In this document: one piece after another, positions 44,684 through 53,880 of the stretch | Layout: every line of letters starts with the position of its first letter | Position numbering within the stretch: position 1 is the first letter of the stretch | Assembly: GCF_042665075.1 (NCBI RefSeq) | Contig: NZ_JBHTBR010000005.1 | Location: 806,001 to 870,000, forward strand | Length of the DNA stretch: 64,000 nt | DNA from: Hirschia litorea | Lineage (GTDB): Bacteria; Pseudomonadota; Alphaproteobacteria; Caulobacterales; Hyphomonadaceae | Direction of reading: 5' to 3' | Program-made: the position numbers and the translations under genes | The notes under the pieces: model-generated | What the model saw: only the letters and a program-made list of their open reading frames with translations | What the model was told of the DNA's origin: nothing | Databases searched by the model: none

Positions 44684-45328
44684 ATGGTTAAGTCATTGGC
44701 GGGTTCAGGTATTGTCGTTGCACTAGCGATGAGTTGTGTAAGTCTATCGGCCTATGCTGATGGTGTGAACGCACCGACCGTGTATACGCCAAAGCCTAGT
44801 CCACTGAATGTACAAAATTATTCTGGGCATTCACACACACAAGCTGGGCCAGTTGTGCATTATGCGAACCCCAGCGCGGCGGGCACTAAAATTTATTCAT
44901 CTGCATGTGGGCATGCGGATACAGAGGTGTGTTCAGGTCAATTTGTGTCCACCGGGCGTGTGGTTTTAGCTGGAGAGATGCCAGCTTATACGCAATCTGT
45001 TGAGCCTATATATCACGAAGCGGGTACCTATCAGGGGAGTGTTGCTCCTATGGCGTCGCAGCCTATTGTTGAAAGACGGCAGACGTCTTCACATCACCAT
45101 GATTGCCATTGTGATGGGCACCACACTCATGGATCGCAACAGATCCAGATGGATGGAAACATGACTGGCGGTGTAGGTGCGGGAGTATCTAGCAATTGGA
45201 GCGGTAGCCGTGGTGGGTTTTTAAGTGTGCAATATCCAATGGTGCGTTCTGGTGCGTCTGTGATGTATTCTGGTCACTCAACTTACACACCGCGTCACCG
45301 TGGATATGTGGTGCGTAAACGCCGTTAA
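44684..45328 (+). CDS. Exported protein of unknown function with His/Cys cluster
   Basis: A 214-residue protein with a clear signal peptide (GIVVALAMSCVSLSAYA). The mature part is rich in Pro, Ser, Gly and Tyr. It contains the metal-binding-looking cluster SSHHHDCHCDGHHTHGS about residues 144-160, a Gly/Ser-rich stretch, and a basic C-terminus RGYVVRKRR. I do not recognise the family. ATG 44684 is preferred over the TTG at 44672. A role in metal binding or as a surface/matrix protein is a guess. Confidence 0.7.
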   Translation: MVKSLAGSGIVVALAMSCVSLSAYADGVNAPTVYTPKPSPLNVQNYSGHSHTQAGPVVHYANPSAAGTKIYSSACGHADTEVCSGQFVSTGRVVLAGEMPAYTQSVEPIYHEAGTYQGSVAPMASQPIVERRQTSSHHHDCHCDGHHTHGSQQIQMDGNMTGGVGAGVSSNWSGSRGGFLSVQYPMVRSGASVMYSGHSTYTPRHRGYVVRKRR

Positions 45329-45391
45329 AATAGCGGTGTGCTAGGTGGCTGTTATGGGCGTGCTGGGTGTCAGCTTGTGCTTTGCTATGCC

Positions 45392-46195
45392 CTAGAGTTG
45401 GCTGTGGCGCACGCTTAGTAGCCGCATGGAGAGCGTCTCCGGTAGGAGTTTGTTCAGTATGTAGAGGGTCTGGTTGAAAAGCCCCGGAACATAAACTGGA
45501 TTTTGTCTCTGTCCGGCTCTGAATGTTGCTTTTGCAACCTGCTCTGATGTCTGCCACATGTACTTTGGGAAATTGGCGAGCTTTTCGCGCTGACCATTCA
45601 CATCATGAAATTCTGAGTAGGTCAGACCTGGGCATACCGCCACGATATTCAGGCCATACTTTTTGTTTTCTTGATGCAAAGATTGAGAAAACTTTATCAG
45701 GGCTGCTTTGGTCGCAGCGTATAAAGTATGACCGCGACCACCGGGGGCATACCCTGCCATGGACGCCATATTGATAATGCTTCCTTTGCCACGTTTTCGC
45801 ATAGCCGGAAGCAGCTTATGGGTGAGTTCGCATGGTGCTTCCAGCATTAAACGTAAATAGTTAGCTTGTTCAGCCCATTGCGTGTTGGTGAATTCTGGAG
45901 CAAGGCCAAATCCGGCATTGTTGATGAGTACATCTACATGACGGTTTTGAGCGTCGAGGAAGGTAATGATTTCATCTATAGCGTGTGGCTTAGAAAGGTC
46001 TGATGCTATGGTGTGGGCCGTGATATTATATTGCGCCTCAAGCTCAGTGGCGAGCGCGGCAAGACGCTCTTCTCTGCGTGCTATGAGGAGGAGATCATAC
46101 TGGTTTTCTGCATAAATACGGGCAAGCGCTGCACCAATTCCCGCCGAAGCGCCTGTAATTAAGACTAAAGGGCGGTTCATTGCTGCAGAAGACAT
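45392..46195 (-). CDS. Short-chain dehydrogenase/reductase
   Basis: A 267-residue NAD(P)-dependent oxidoreductase of the classical SDR type. TGASAGIGAALAR is at residues 14-26, followed by NNAGFGLAPEF, the catalytic Ser in INMASMAGYAPGGRG, and YAATKAAL with the catalytic Tyr and Lys. ATG 46195 has AGGA six bases ahead. The C-terminal 45 residues are hydrophobic and basic, suggesting membrane association as in the DltE/YqjQ-like group. The substrate is unknown. Confidence 0.9.
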   Translation of the reverse strand: MSSAAMNRPLVLITGASAGIGAALARIYAENQYDLLLIARREERLAALATELEAQYNITAHTIASDLSKPHAIDEIITFLDAQNRHVDVLINNAGFGLAPEFTNTQWAEQANYLRLMLEAPCELTHKLLPAMRKRGKGSIINMASMAGYAPGGRGHTLYAATKAALIKFSQSLHQENKKYGLNIVAVCPGLTYSEFHDVNGQREKLANFPKYMWQTSEQVAKATFRAGQRQNPVYVPGLFNQTLYILNKLLPETLSMRLLSVRHSQL

Positions 46196-46273
46196 ATGGA
46201 TTCCTGTAGATTCGTCATATTAGATGCGTATGAAAAGAAAAATCATTTCAGCTGCGAGGGGGCAAGTATCTAC

Positions 46274-46423
46274 ATGAAATATCTAAAGATAATAGGTCTA
46301 ATTGGCGGAACAATTGCGATTGCGTATGTGTTGGCGTGGGTTCTACAAGAGGATAAATCAAGTCCGCCTCGTTTTGAAGCTGTGGGTTCAGACAGAGACG
46401 GTAAACCGCCAGGAAAACACTAG
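46274..46423 (+). CDS. Small single-pass membrane protein
   Basis: A 49-residue product with one hydrophobic helix (YLKIIGLIGGTIAIAYVLAW) and a short polar tail rich in Pro and Asp/Lys. A G-rich GAGGGGG lies about a dozen bases upstream of the ATG. It is divergent from the SDR gene. No family is recognised; the call rests on the membrane helix, start site and open frame. Confidence 0.45.
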   Translation: MKYLKIIGLIGGTIAIAYVLAWVLQEDKSSPPRFEAVGSDRDGKPPGKH

Positions 46424-46572
46424 CTGGGATACAAACTAAACCTGCTGATAAGTGGTTTGGAGACTCAATGCAGTTTGCCCTGTTAACTAAAGTTATCCCC
46501 CTGTATAAGGTGTAGATATAAATTAAGGGCGTCGGTAGCGCTGTGTTTTGTTTTTAAGGGTGGGAGTTCACC

Positions 46573-46974
46573 ATGGAACAGATTTTGGAAATGCTGAATA
46601 ATGTTTTCGGTGAGGGCGGGGATCTTGCTGGAATTGCATCTGCGGCGGGCCTTGGTGGCGGCGCGACGAGTGCGGCGGCTGTGGTGGCATTTCGCGGCAT
46701 GGTTATGAAATTCATCGTGCGTATTGTCACGACAGCAGCTTTTACAGGTGTTGGCTTCCTTGTGCTGTTGAATCAACTTGGTTTTGAAATCGTTCCCAAG
46801 GAAGATATTCAAGTTTCTTCGTCACGGTTTGCGCCTTCTGGTTTGAGTTCTGAGTGGGTAGGGCCAGAAAGTATGACTGCGCAATTTGAGAACCGCATCA
46901 ATAAGGCGGAACGTGAAGGAAAACGTGTTGTTGTGTTAGGGCGACGCAACAAGGAAGATAAAGAGAACTCCTAG
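46573..46974 (+). CDS. Small membrane protein of unknown function
   Basis: A 133-residue protein: an amphipathic start (MEQILEMLNNVFGEGGDL), a Gly/Ala-rich stretch (LGGGATSAAAVVAFRGMVM), and one strong transmembrane helix (TAAFTGVGFLVLLNQLG). The C-terminal tail is soluble, charged and ends KRVVVLGRRNKEDKENS. GGGAG lies six bases before the ATG. Family not recognised. Confidence 0.7.
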   Translation: MEQILEMLNNVFGEGGDLAGIASAAGLGGGATSAAAVVAFRGMVMKFIVRIVTTAAFTGVGFLVLLNQLGFEIVPKEDIQVSSSRFAPSGLSSEWVGPESMTAQFENRINKAEREGKRVVVLGRRNKEDKENS

Positions 46975-46999
46975 CCAATGGTGGCCATTAGAGTGAAGT

Positions 47000-47617
47000 C
47001 TAATGGCCAAACCAAGCCGGATAGAGGGACGCAATCAACAAAATCGCTGCTGTGATGTTGAATGCGCGGGTCTTGCTAGGGCTATTGAGAAATTGGCTGA
47101 TCTTTGTGCCTGCGAAAGTCCAGATTGCGATACAGGGTAGGTTCACAATCAGGAATACGGTGCAGATAATTAGAACGCCCAAGGATGGATTGTCTTTCAA
47201 CGTGTAAGCAGCAATCGCTGTTGTTCCCATCGTCCAAGCTTTGGGGTTTACCCATTGAAAAGCAGCTGCCTGCAAGAATGTGAAAGGCTTTGCATTACTC
47301 CCGTCGTGCTCGTCTTCACGATGGGTTTTTAGAGGGGCAGCATTGGCAATCTTCCACGCAAGGTAAAGCAAATATAGCGAGCTAATAACTTTTAGAGCGG
47401 TGAAGGATGCAGGGAAAAGTTCAAAGACTTTTACAAGCCCGATGCCAACTAAAAACAGCATAAATACAAAACCTAGCGCGACGCCAAGCATATGCGGAAT
47501 AGTGGGTCGGAAACCAAAATTAGCGCCCGATGCCATAAGCATGAGATTATTTGGCCCCGGCGTTATGGATGACACAATTCCAAAGGCGATAAGGGCAAGA
47601 GCAAGTTGGTAGGACAT
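47000..47617 (-). CDS. LysE-family amino-acid exporter (second copy)
   Basis: A 205-residue inner-membrane exporter with about six hydrophobic segments and the LysE/RhtB motif SSITPGPNNLMLMASG near the N-terminus, then AAAFQWVNPKAWTMGTTA. Start at ATG 47617; the longer frame from 47668 adds polar residues. Similar in type to the LysE-family gene at 30027-30662 but not close in sequence. The substrate is unknown. Confidence 0.88.
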   Translation of the reverse strand: MSYQLALALIAFGIVSSITPGPNNLMLMASGANFGFRPTIPHMLGVALGFVFMLFLVGIGLVKVFELFPASFTALKVISSLYLLYLAWKIANAAPLKTHREDEHDGSNAKPFTFLQAAAFQWVNPKAWTMGTTAIAAYTLKDNPSLGVLIICTVFLIVNLPCIAIWTFAGTKISQFLNSPSKTRAFNITAAILLIASLYPAWFGH

Positions 47618-47692
47618 AAAGTGCTTTAGCAGGAGGGAGAATTCCAAGGCGCATTTGAAATGATTCAATTACGCCTTGGGCATCAATAGAAT

Positions 47693-49624
47693 TTATTCGG
47701 CGGGTGCTGTGTGGGTGACAGCAACGCCGATAAAGTTGATGATATCTTCCGGTTTTTCGACACCATTGGCCTTGGCTTCATCCACTGACTTTTGGTTGAG
47801 TGTGGTGTCGGGATCAATAGCAAATTTGAACTCTCCGCCTTTTTGGAGGAAATCAGCTGCAAGATTGGACCATGTAACAGCCTGAGGAAATTGCTCTTTT
47901 CCGGCCATACCGCCCATGCGCACCATGCTAGAGGCCATAAGGCGTAAATTAGGTGCATCTGTATTTTGCAACATCGCCATTTGACCTGCTTTATCTTCAG
48001 GGACCAGCTTGGCGATATCTATTACCAGACCAAATATTTTATCCAAACCTACACCATGGTCTGTGATGGAATAATGGGCGTGATCTAAACCAACCTTTTC
48101 GGAGAGTAATTTTGTAAATGTGTCGCCACGAAGGTTTTCGTCAGTTTTGTAGGCGGTTTCAAATGAGGTAAAATCACCAATAAAGCCATTAAATTCAATG
48201 TCAAAACCGAGTAACTCTTTGAAATTATAGTCTAAGTTTAGGTCGAACTTTCCCGTTTCAGGGTTCCAATCATAGGAGAAATTGCCGGCAAAACTTAGAT
48301 TTTCCAAATCATGCTCACCTAAGACGCCATCAATACCCTCAAAGAAAGTGTTCATGTCGTCAAATTCTTTGGCGTCCATATCTTGGGGTGCCATTGAGGA
48401 AATCATGTCACTGAAGATATTTAAAAACGAAGAAATATCATATGTCGTGTCGGGGGCGTTAAAGGACATTTTTGTTGGGATTAGCCAATGAAAATGAGTC
48501 AAATCTATATCGAAGCTCTCGCTTACGCTAATCGTGTCACCACTCATGCGGCTGTGCATGTCTTCGCCATGCCATTTTCCTAAACTAAGGAGATTTGTTG
48601 CGCTGGTGGGTGGAAGTTCACGGTTTGCAAGATGTGAAAATAGATTTGAAACCTTGAAGTCGCGTACGGTGAGAAGGCCGGTCGTGCCGCCTTGATCCAT
48701 TGAGATGTCCATGCCGTTTTCATCAGACTTCATGTCTTGAGTCATTTGCATGTCGATATCTTTGTACGTGATGAAAGCCGTATCGCCTTGGTTATATCCC
48801 AGTAAACCGACGAAGGGGATGTCGAATTTCATATCGATATCTTGGGTCATGTCGTCCGCGCCTGCCACATTTTGGCGCATTATAAATTCACCCTTAGTGT
48901 CTTTGGTGAGCAGGGCATCAATATTGAAAGCGCGAGACCAGCGTGCATAGCCTGATATCGCATCCCATATTTTAGTGGTGCTTTCGTCTTCATCGGCCTT
49001 GGCAGAGATGGCGGGTGCGAGACCGCTCCAGTGGAGACCGTCAATTGTTATGCGGCCATAATTGAAATCATATTTTTCAATGTCAATTTGTGTATTTAAC
49101 TGTGCTTCTAAGTCTTTGATTTCATTGTTCTCATCGAGAATTTCGGAAAATTTTTCGATAGACAGGTCATTGGCTTGGGTCGTGAAATCTTCCATCCACT
49201 CTTTGAAGCCAAAGTAAGATACATTTGTTAAATCAATACGCTCTGCAATTTTTGTGGGTTTGTTTTCACGCAAGTTTGTGATTGCGTTTGTGTCCATTCC
49301 CCAGATTTTGGCAGTTTCGGCTTGCAGGCCAATATCGGGATAAGCGGCAAAGGCGATTTTTAAATTATGTGCAATTTGGCCTTTGCTTTCAGGACTTAAG
49401 CTTTCATAGCTGATAACAAATAAACTGTTGTCTTGCGTGCTGATCGCATTCCAAGTGGCTGTATCTGCTAATGCTGATTTAGGGGTGCGTTTATGCAGTG
49501 TTTCAAGGTAAGATATTGATGCATCGTCGCTTTTTAACGCGCTTTCAAGTGAGGCGGGTGCTTTTGAGGAGCATCCGACAAGTGCGATTGCGCCGATAAA
49601 TGCGATCGAAGAAAAGCGTCTCAT
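47693..49624 (-). CDS. Large lipoprotein of unknown function
   Basis: A 643-residue envelope protein with lipobox LVGC (Cys18). The body is rich in Asp, Met and aromatic residues and in predicted strands. Near the C-terminus lie FSYDWNPETGKFDLNLDY and FAIDPDTTLNQKSVDEAKA. These parallel SYDPETKETRYSDYVIDM and KMAPDAPVSMADFEDPSK in the lipoprotein at 20545-22122, so the two look like distant paralogues. No named domain. It is transcribed ahead of the second LysE gene, 76 bases apart. Confidence 0.75.
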   Translation of the reverse strand: MRRFSSIAFIGAIALVGCSSKAPASLESALKSDDASISYLETLHKRTPKSALADTATWNAISTQDNSLFVISYESLSPESKGQIAHNLKIAFAAYPDIGLQAETAKIWGMDTNAITNLRENKPTKIAERIDLTNVSYFGFKEWMEDFTTQANDLSIEKFSEILDENNEIKDLEAQLNTQIDIEKYDFNYGRITIDGLHWSGLAPAISAKADEDESTTKIWDAISGYARWSRAFNIDALLTKDTKGEFIMRQNVAGADDMTQDIDMKFDIPFVGLLGYNQGDTAFITYKDIDMQMTQDMKSDENGMDISMDQGGTTGLLTVRDFKVSNLFSHLANRELPPTSATNLLSLGKWHGEDMHSRMSGDTISVSESFDIDLTHFHWLIPTKMSFNAPDTTYDISSFLNIFSDMISSMAPQDMDAKEFDDMNTFFEGIDGVLGEHDLENLSFAGNFSYDWNPETGKFDLNLDYNFKELLGFDIEFNGFIGDFTSFETAYKTDENLRGDTFTKLLSEKVGLDHAHYSITDHGVGLDKIFGLVIDIAKLVPEDKAGQMAMLQNTDAPNLRLMASSMVRMGGMAGKEQFPQAVTWSNLAADFLQKGGEFKFAIDPDTTLNQKSVDEAKANGVEKPEDIINFIGVAVTHTAPAE

Positions 49625-49824
49625 AATTGTCCCCTCTGAGCAGAATAGGGGTAAGTTAGCCCAGTCATGCGTAACAATCTACGGTTAAGCGATAGCGGGA
49701 TAACTTTTTTCTGGCGCAATGAAGTTGCTGGTCTGCAAGCATCATGGTGAGGCGCAGGTATGCGTATGCAAAGAGGATGCAGGCAGCGTGTGTGCCGCCT
49801 GCTCGCCTCACTGTGTGTATGAGC

Positions 49825-50301
49825 CTAGTGCTTGTGGCCGTGGAGAGCGAAATAATGTTCACGATAGGCTGTGATTGCAGCTTGAAGTGCATCCGCTTTT
49901 GCTTGGTCGGAAGTCTGTTTGGTTTTCATTGCAGCCACGATAATTTCGTGCGCCAATTTTAGAGAGGTTGCGTAGTTTTCAATATCTTTAGCTTTTGCAT
50001 CCGCAGCTGGCACTTTGATACGCTGCGCTAGGAAATAGACGGCCATCGCATCTTGGATTTTTTGCGCATGGTTCTCTTTGTTGGTGACCCAACGCGCTGT
50101 GTCGTGCATGGATTTAGATTCAGCGATACCTTCGATGGAGCGTTTGATGGTTTTTACGTCCAGGTCTAATTCGTCAAACTTGGCTTCATCATCGTAAATG
50201 CCACATGGAATTTCACAGTGCGCGAAGGCCGGGGCAGTGATGCTAAAGCTGGCTGCGCCAAGGGCGAGGGCGGTGAAAAGTGTGCGGGTAGATTGTCTCA
50301 T
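49825..50301 (-). CDS. sodN: Nickel superoxide dismutase with an export signal
   Basis: Ni-SOD, which dismutates superoxide. The hook motif HCEIPCGIY matches the HCxxPCGxY nickel-binding sequence, with His28, Cys29, Cys33 and Tyr36 in the precursor. It follows a Sec signal peptide ending APAFA at residue 27, so signal-peptidase cleavage after AFA would leave His as residue 1, which Ni-SOD needs for metal binding. The rest is a helical bundle, and the C-terminus is HGHKH. The mature size of about 131 residues is a little longer than the 117 of Streptomyces. GGAGG lies seven bases before the ATG. No sodX-like maturation protease is in the window. Confidence 0.92.
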   Translation of the reverse strand: MRQSTRTLFTALALGAASFSITAPAFAHCEIPCGIYDDEAKFDELDLDVKTIKRSIEGIAESKSMHDTARWVTNKENHAQKIQDAMAVYFLAQRIKVPAADAKAKDIENYATSLKLAHEIIVAAMKTKQTSDQAKADALQAAITAYREHYFALHGHKH

Positions 50302-50412
50302 AGAAAGCCTCCGAATAAAAATGGGGTGCGAGGAATTATCTGGGTAATGTCACATGAATGAGAGACATTCTCAACTCACTTGCGCGTGATAAAATGCACA
50401 TGAAATATTGGC

Positions 50413-51039
50413 TCATTCAAACAGGGATGGTGATAGGCGGTAGTGTCCAGTTTGTGGCCAGCTAAATAGGACGTTTTCCAGTTGTGGACCCGCGCCGATA
50501 TTGTGCACAATGAGGGGTGTGCCATCCTCTGATTTTTGATCGGTGACTATGCCTATATGGGGCATCCATCCGCGCCCATGTCCGCTGAGATTCCACGCCA
50601 CAATATCACCAGCGCGGTATTCCTCGGCGGTTTGGCTGATCTCAATGCGAGCCCCAATGCGCGTAAAATAGGTTTCGATATTGGGTACGCGGCGGTGGTC
50701 GATATTGCGGTCTGTGCGACTCATGCCCCAGCGTTTCGGATAGGCGTTGAAATTGGCGACCATATCTTCGTGGATGTTTTTTTGTAGATCTATACCGAAT
50801 GTTCGTAAGCTGCGGATCACAACATCGCTGCAAACGCCTTTATCGGGTGCGACATCTCCATTGGGATAGGCAAGACGCACATAAGCGGGATCGTAACGGA
50901 CCTCAAATTGTGTGCGCGTTATGGCGGCAGATGAGAGCTGGTTTGCAAAATCTTCATTAGACAACGGGGGGTGATCACTCTGTGCTGCGGCAGAGAAGGA
51001 TAGGGCGATATACAAAAGAGCGAGGCTGAAGGCTTTCAT
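50413..51039 (-). CDS. DUF1287 protein, exported
   Basis: A 208-residue protein with a signal peptide (FSLALLYIALSFSAAAQ) and the DUF1287/YijF blocks YDPAYVRLAYPNGDVAPDKG, VCSDVVIRSL, NIHEDMVANFNAYPKRWG and NIDHRRVPNIETYF, then AGDIVAWNL and HIGIVTD. The conserved Cys and His suggest an NlpC/amidase-like fold, but no activity is established to my knowledge. Start at ATG 51039. Upstream of the Ni-SOD gene on the same strand with about 110 bases between. Confidence 0.88.
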   Translation of the reverse strand: MKAFSLALLYIALSFSAAAQSDHPPLSNEDFANQLSSAAITRTQFEVRYDPAYVRLAYPNGDVAPDKGVCSDVVIRSLRTFGIDLQKNIHEDMVANFNAYPKRWGMSRTDRNIDHRRVPNIETYFTRIGARIEISQTAEEYRAGDIVAWNLSGHGRGWMPHIGIVTDQKSEDGTPLIVHNIGAGPQLENVLFSWPQTGHYRLSPSLFE

Positions 51040-51152
51040 ATCTGCATGTTTATGCCCAATTTGGGCTGATATAGGGCAGCAAATTGGTATTATATTGCCC
51101 CTTGATGCGAAAGACATGATCTGATATCCGACACATAATGGAGACGTATAAC

Positions 51153-51650
51153 ATGTTATGTATTAGATCGGATTTTCGTGACGGTGATGTCGAACGCATC
51201 GCTGATTTGCATACAAAAGGATATGCAAATCTTGGCCCGCGCTTTGGAGCACCATTTGATGCCTATGTGCTTGAAACGCTAAGCGAGGCTAATCTTAAAG
51301 CGCGTTCTCAAGATGAAAATGATCGTACTCGCATCTGGTTTGCGGAATTGGATGAGCAAACAGTGGGGTGCGCTGCCCTTGTTGACAGGGGAGAGCGGGC
51401 GCAACTGCGCTGGGTTGTTGTTTTAGATGAAGCGCGGGGCAATGGCATTGGTCGGAAGCTTTTGGATGCGGTATTGGCGCACGCCAAAGAGACTGGGTTT
51501 GACGAGATTTATCTGGAAACGATTGATCAGCTTACGCCGTCCATGACGCTATATGAGCGATCTGGTTTTAAGCTGTTGAGCCAAAAAATCATGCCACTCT
51601 GGTATGGCGAAAACGGCTGCGAAGTCGTGATGAATATGAAACTGAGTTGA
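51153..51650 (+). CDS. GNAT-family N-acetyltransferase
   Basis: A 165-residue acetyl-CoA-dependent acyltransferase. Motif A is LRWVVVLDEARGNGIGRKLLDAVL, with the R/Q-x-x-G-x-G/A phosphate-binding turn RGNGIG. The C-terminal strand YERSGFKLLSQ is typical. The first in-frame ATG is 51138, but GGAGACG just before 51153 makes that the better start. The substrate is unknown. It ends before a bidirectional terminator shared with typA. Confidence 0.88.
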   Translation: MLCIRSDFRDGDVERIADLHTKGYANLGPRFGAPFDAYVLETLSEANLKARSQDENDRTRIWFAELDEQTVGCAALVDRGERAQLRWVVVLDEARGNGIGRKLLDAVLAHAKETGFDEIYLETIDQLTPSMTLYERSGFKLLSQKIMPLWYGENGCEVVMNMKLS

Positions 51651-51697
51651 TGTGAAGAGGGGCTATGATTCCTATTTTTAACATCCGATCTAAAATA

Positions 51698-51731
51698 AAA
51701 AGCCCCGCCAGAGTGATCTGACGGGGCTTTT
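51698..51731. terminator. Bidirectional terminator between the GNAT gene and typA
   Basis: A 15-bp stem AAAAGCCCCGCCAGA (51698-51712) / TCTGACGGGGCTTTT (51717-51731) with one mismatch and the loop GTGA. A-rich on one side and T-rich on the other, so it works for both converging genes. Confidence 0.85.
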
Positions 51732-51751
51732 ATTTCTATATACCGCGAAGC

Positions 51752-53578
51752 CTAGCTTTTGTTGCGGTTACGTTTACGGTCGTTCGGGTCTAGCCAAACT
51801 TTACGTAGACGGATGTTTTGTGGTGTCACTTCAACCAATTCATCGTCTTGGATGTATGCAAGAGATTTTTCCAAAGTCATTGCCATTGGAGTGGTGAGGC
51901 GAACCGCTTCATCTGAACCAGATGCACGCATGTTTGTAAGCTTCTTACCTTTGAGACAGTTCACTTCAAGGTCGTTATCGCGTGTGTGCTCACCGATAAT
52001 CATACCCTCATAAACTTTCACACCAGAACCAATCATCATTGGGCCGCGGTCTTCTAGGTTCCACAGCGCGAATGCAACAGATTCACCAGTACCGTTTGAA
52101 ATCAACACACCTGTGTGACGCCCAACGATAGCACCTTTGTGTGGTGCGTATTCGTGGAAGATACGGTTCATTGTTGCAGTACCGCGAGTATCAGAAAGCA
52201 ATTCACCTTGATAACCGATTAGACCACGTGAGGGTGCGTAGAATACCAAACGCGTACGACCACCACCGGATGGACGCATGTCTGTCATCTCAGCTTTACG
52301 CTCGTTCATTTTTTGAACAACGATACCTGAGTGCTCGTCATCCACATCGATCACAACTTCTTCGATAGGTTCAAGCTTGTTGCCGTTTTCGTCTTCTTTG
52401 AAAACCACTTTCGGACGAGATACACCCAATTCGAAGCCTTCGCGGCGCATAGTTTCGATCAACACGGAGAGCAAAAGCTCACCACGTCCAGATACTTCAA
52501 ATGCATCCCCTTCAGCCGCACGCTCAACTTTAAGGGCAACGTTACCTTCAGCTTCTTTTTCAAGACGATCCCAGATCATACGCGAGGTTACTTTTGTACC
52601 CTCTGTCCCTGCGAACGGTGAGTCATTCACCCGGAATGTCATCGTGATTGTTGGTGGATCAATCGGCTGCGCTTGGATAGGCTCAGATACGGCAGGATCA
52701 CACAATGTATCCGCAACAGTAGCTTTGCTCATACCAGTGATAGAAACGATATCTCCCGCGACACCTTCGTCGATAGGAGAGCGCTCAAGACCACGGAAAG
52801 CCAACACTTTAGAGACACGGAATTGTTCAATCAAAGTCCCATCACGTGAAAGGGCTTTAATTGTTTGGTTTGGTTTCACAGTTCCAGAAGCGATGCGTCC
52901 TGTTAGCACGCGGCCAAGGAAGTTATCAGCTGAAATGGTTGTGGCAAGAAGACGGAACGGGCCTTCTTCTGTCTTTGGCTCTGGCACATGGTCAATAACC
53001 ATGTCGAACAATGCGGCCATGTCTTCAGTTGGCTCATTATAGTCTGTCGCCATCCAGCCGTTTTTAGCGGATCCGTACAGAACTTTAAAATCGAGTTGTT
53101 CGTCAGTCGCATCAAGGCTTGCGAACAGGTCGAACACTTCATCAATCACGCCATCAGGACGACGCTCTGGCTTATCAATTTTGTTGATCGCAACGATTGG
53201 TTTCAAGCCAACTTTAAGCGCTTTTGATACCACGAATTTAGTTTGTGGCATTGGGCCTTCGGCTGCATCCACAAGCACGATACATCCATCCACCATGTGA
53301 AGGATACGCTCAACCTCACCACCGAAGTCGGCGTGTCCTGGGGTGTCCACGATGTTAATGCGTGTGTTTTTCCAAACAACAGAGGTGTTTTTCGCGAGGA
53401 TTGTAATCCCGCGCTCACGCTCTAGATCGTTTGAGTCCATCATCCGCTCGGATGTGGCTTGGTTTTCACGGAATACACCGGACTGTTTTAGAAGACAGTC
53501 AACGAGTGTTGTTTTTCCGTGGTCAACGTGAGCGATAATGGCAATGTTGCGCATCGAAGTAGTTTGTTCGGCGGTCAT
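51752..53578 (-). CDS. typA: TypA/BipA translational GTPase
   Basis: Ribosome-associated GTPase needed under stress and cold; 608 residues. G1 is AHVDHGKTTLVD at residues 16-27, G3 DTPGHADFGGEVER, G4 NKIDKPERRPDG. EF-G-like domains and the TypA-specific C-terminus follow (PSRGLIGYQGELL, RMIGEHTR-like GMIIGEHTRDNDLEVN, RKVWLDPNDRKR). The start ATG at 53578 has CCGGAAG upstream. Monocistronic. Confidence 0.97.
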   Translation of the reverse strand: MTAEQTTSMRNIAIIAHVDHGKTTLVDCLLKQSGVFRENQATSERMMDSNDLERERGITILAKNTSVVWKNTRINIVDTPGHADFGGEVERILHMVDGCIVLVDAAEGPMPQTKFVVSKALKVGLKPIVAINKIDKPERRPDGVIDEVFDLFASLDATDEQLDFKVLYGSAKNGWMATDYNEPTEDMAALFDMVIDHVPEPKTEEGPFRLLATTISADNFLGRVLTGRIASGTVKPNQTIKALSRDGTLIEQFRVSKVLAFRGLERSPIDEGVAGDIVSITGMSKATVADTLCDPAVSEPIQAQPIDPPTITMTFRVNDSPFAGTEGTKVTSRMIWDRLEKEAEGNVALKVERAAEGDAFEVSGRGELLLSVLIETMRREGFELGVSRPKVVFKEDENGNKLEPIEEVVIDVDDEHSGIVVQKMNERKAEMTDMRPSGGGRTRLVFYAPSRGLIGYQGELLSDTRGTATMNRIFHEYAPHKGAIVGRHTGVLISNGTGESVAFALWNLEDRGPMMIGSGVKVYEGMIIGEHTRDNDLEVNCLKGKKLTNMRASGSDEAVRLTTPMAMTLEKSLAYIQDDELVEVTPQNIRLRKVWLDPNDRKRNRNKS

Positions 53579-53880
53579 GTAGCGTCTTCCGGGGAGAAAT
53601 AAATACGTAGATGCGCGAAACGGTACGCAACATCAATTTTGCGCGACATACAGCAAAGAAACGCGTTTGGCGACCCCTGACGTATTATTGAGTCAGTTTG
53701 AAGAGGCGCGTGAGATCAAAAGCACAATGGCTTTTGCAAGTTGTGAGCGCTGCAACGGCCTCATTTCAATTCGTTATTTCTCATACTTAAGTATTAATAT
53801 GGTCATGGTTAATATTAATCCATTATTTAGCTGTGCGCGTTTAGATTGTAGTGAAATGGAATTACAAGGGATGTAAAACG
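53579..53880. other. typA/chemoreceptor divergent intergenic region
   Basis: About 300 bases without a gene. Near 53784-53826 it is AT-rich with repeated TTAATAT/ATTAAT elements arranged around GGTCATGGTTAA, which could be regulator half-sites. AAGGGA lies ahead of the chemoreceptor start. No RNA gene seen. Confidence 0.4.

Noticed and set aside
49625..49824. Gap between the large lipoprotein and Ni-SOD genes, with small frames on both strands
   Set aside because: No ribosome sites, no homology and no strong hairpin; treated as intergenic.
53784..53826. Repeated TTAATAT elements that recall CtrA half-sites (TTAA)
   Set aside because: The spacing is not TTAA-N7-TTAA, so I do not call a CtrA site.
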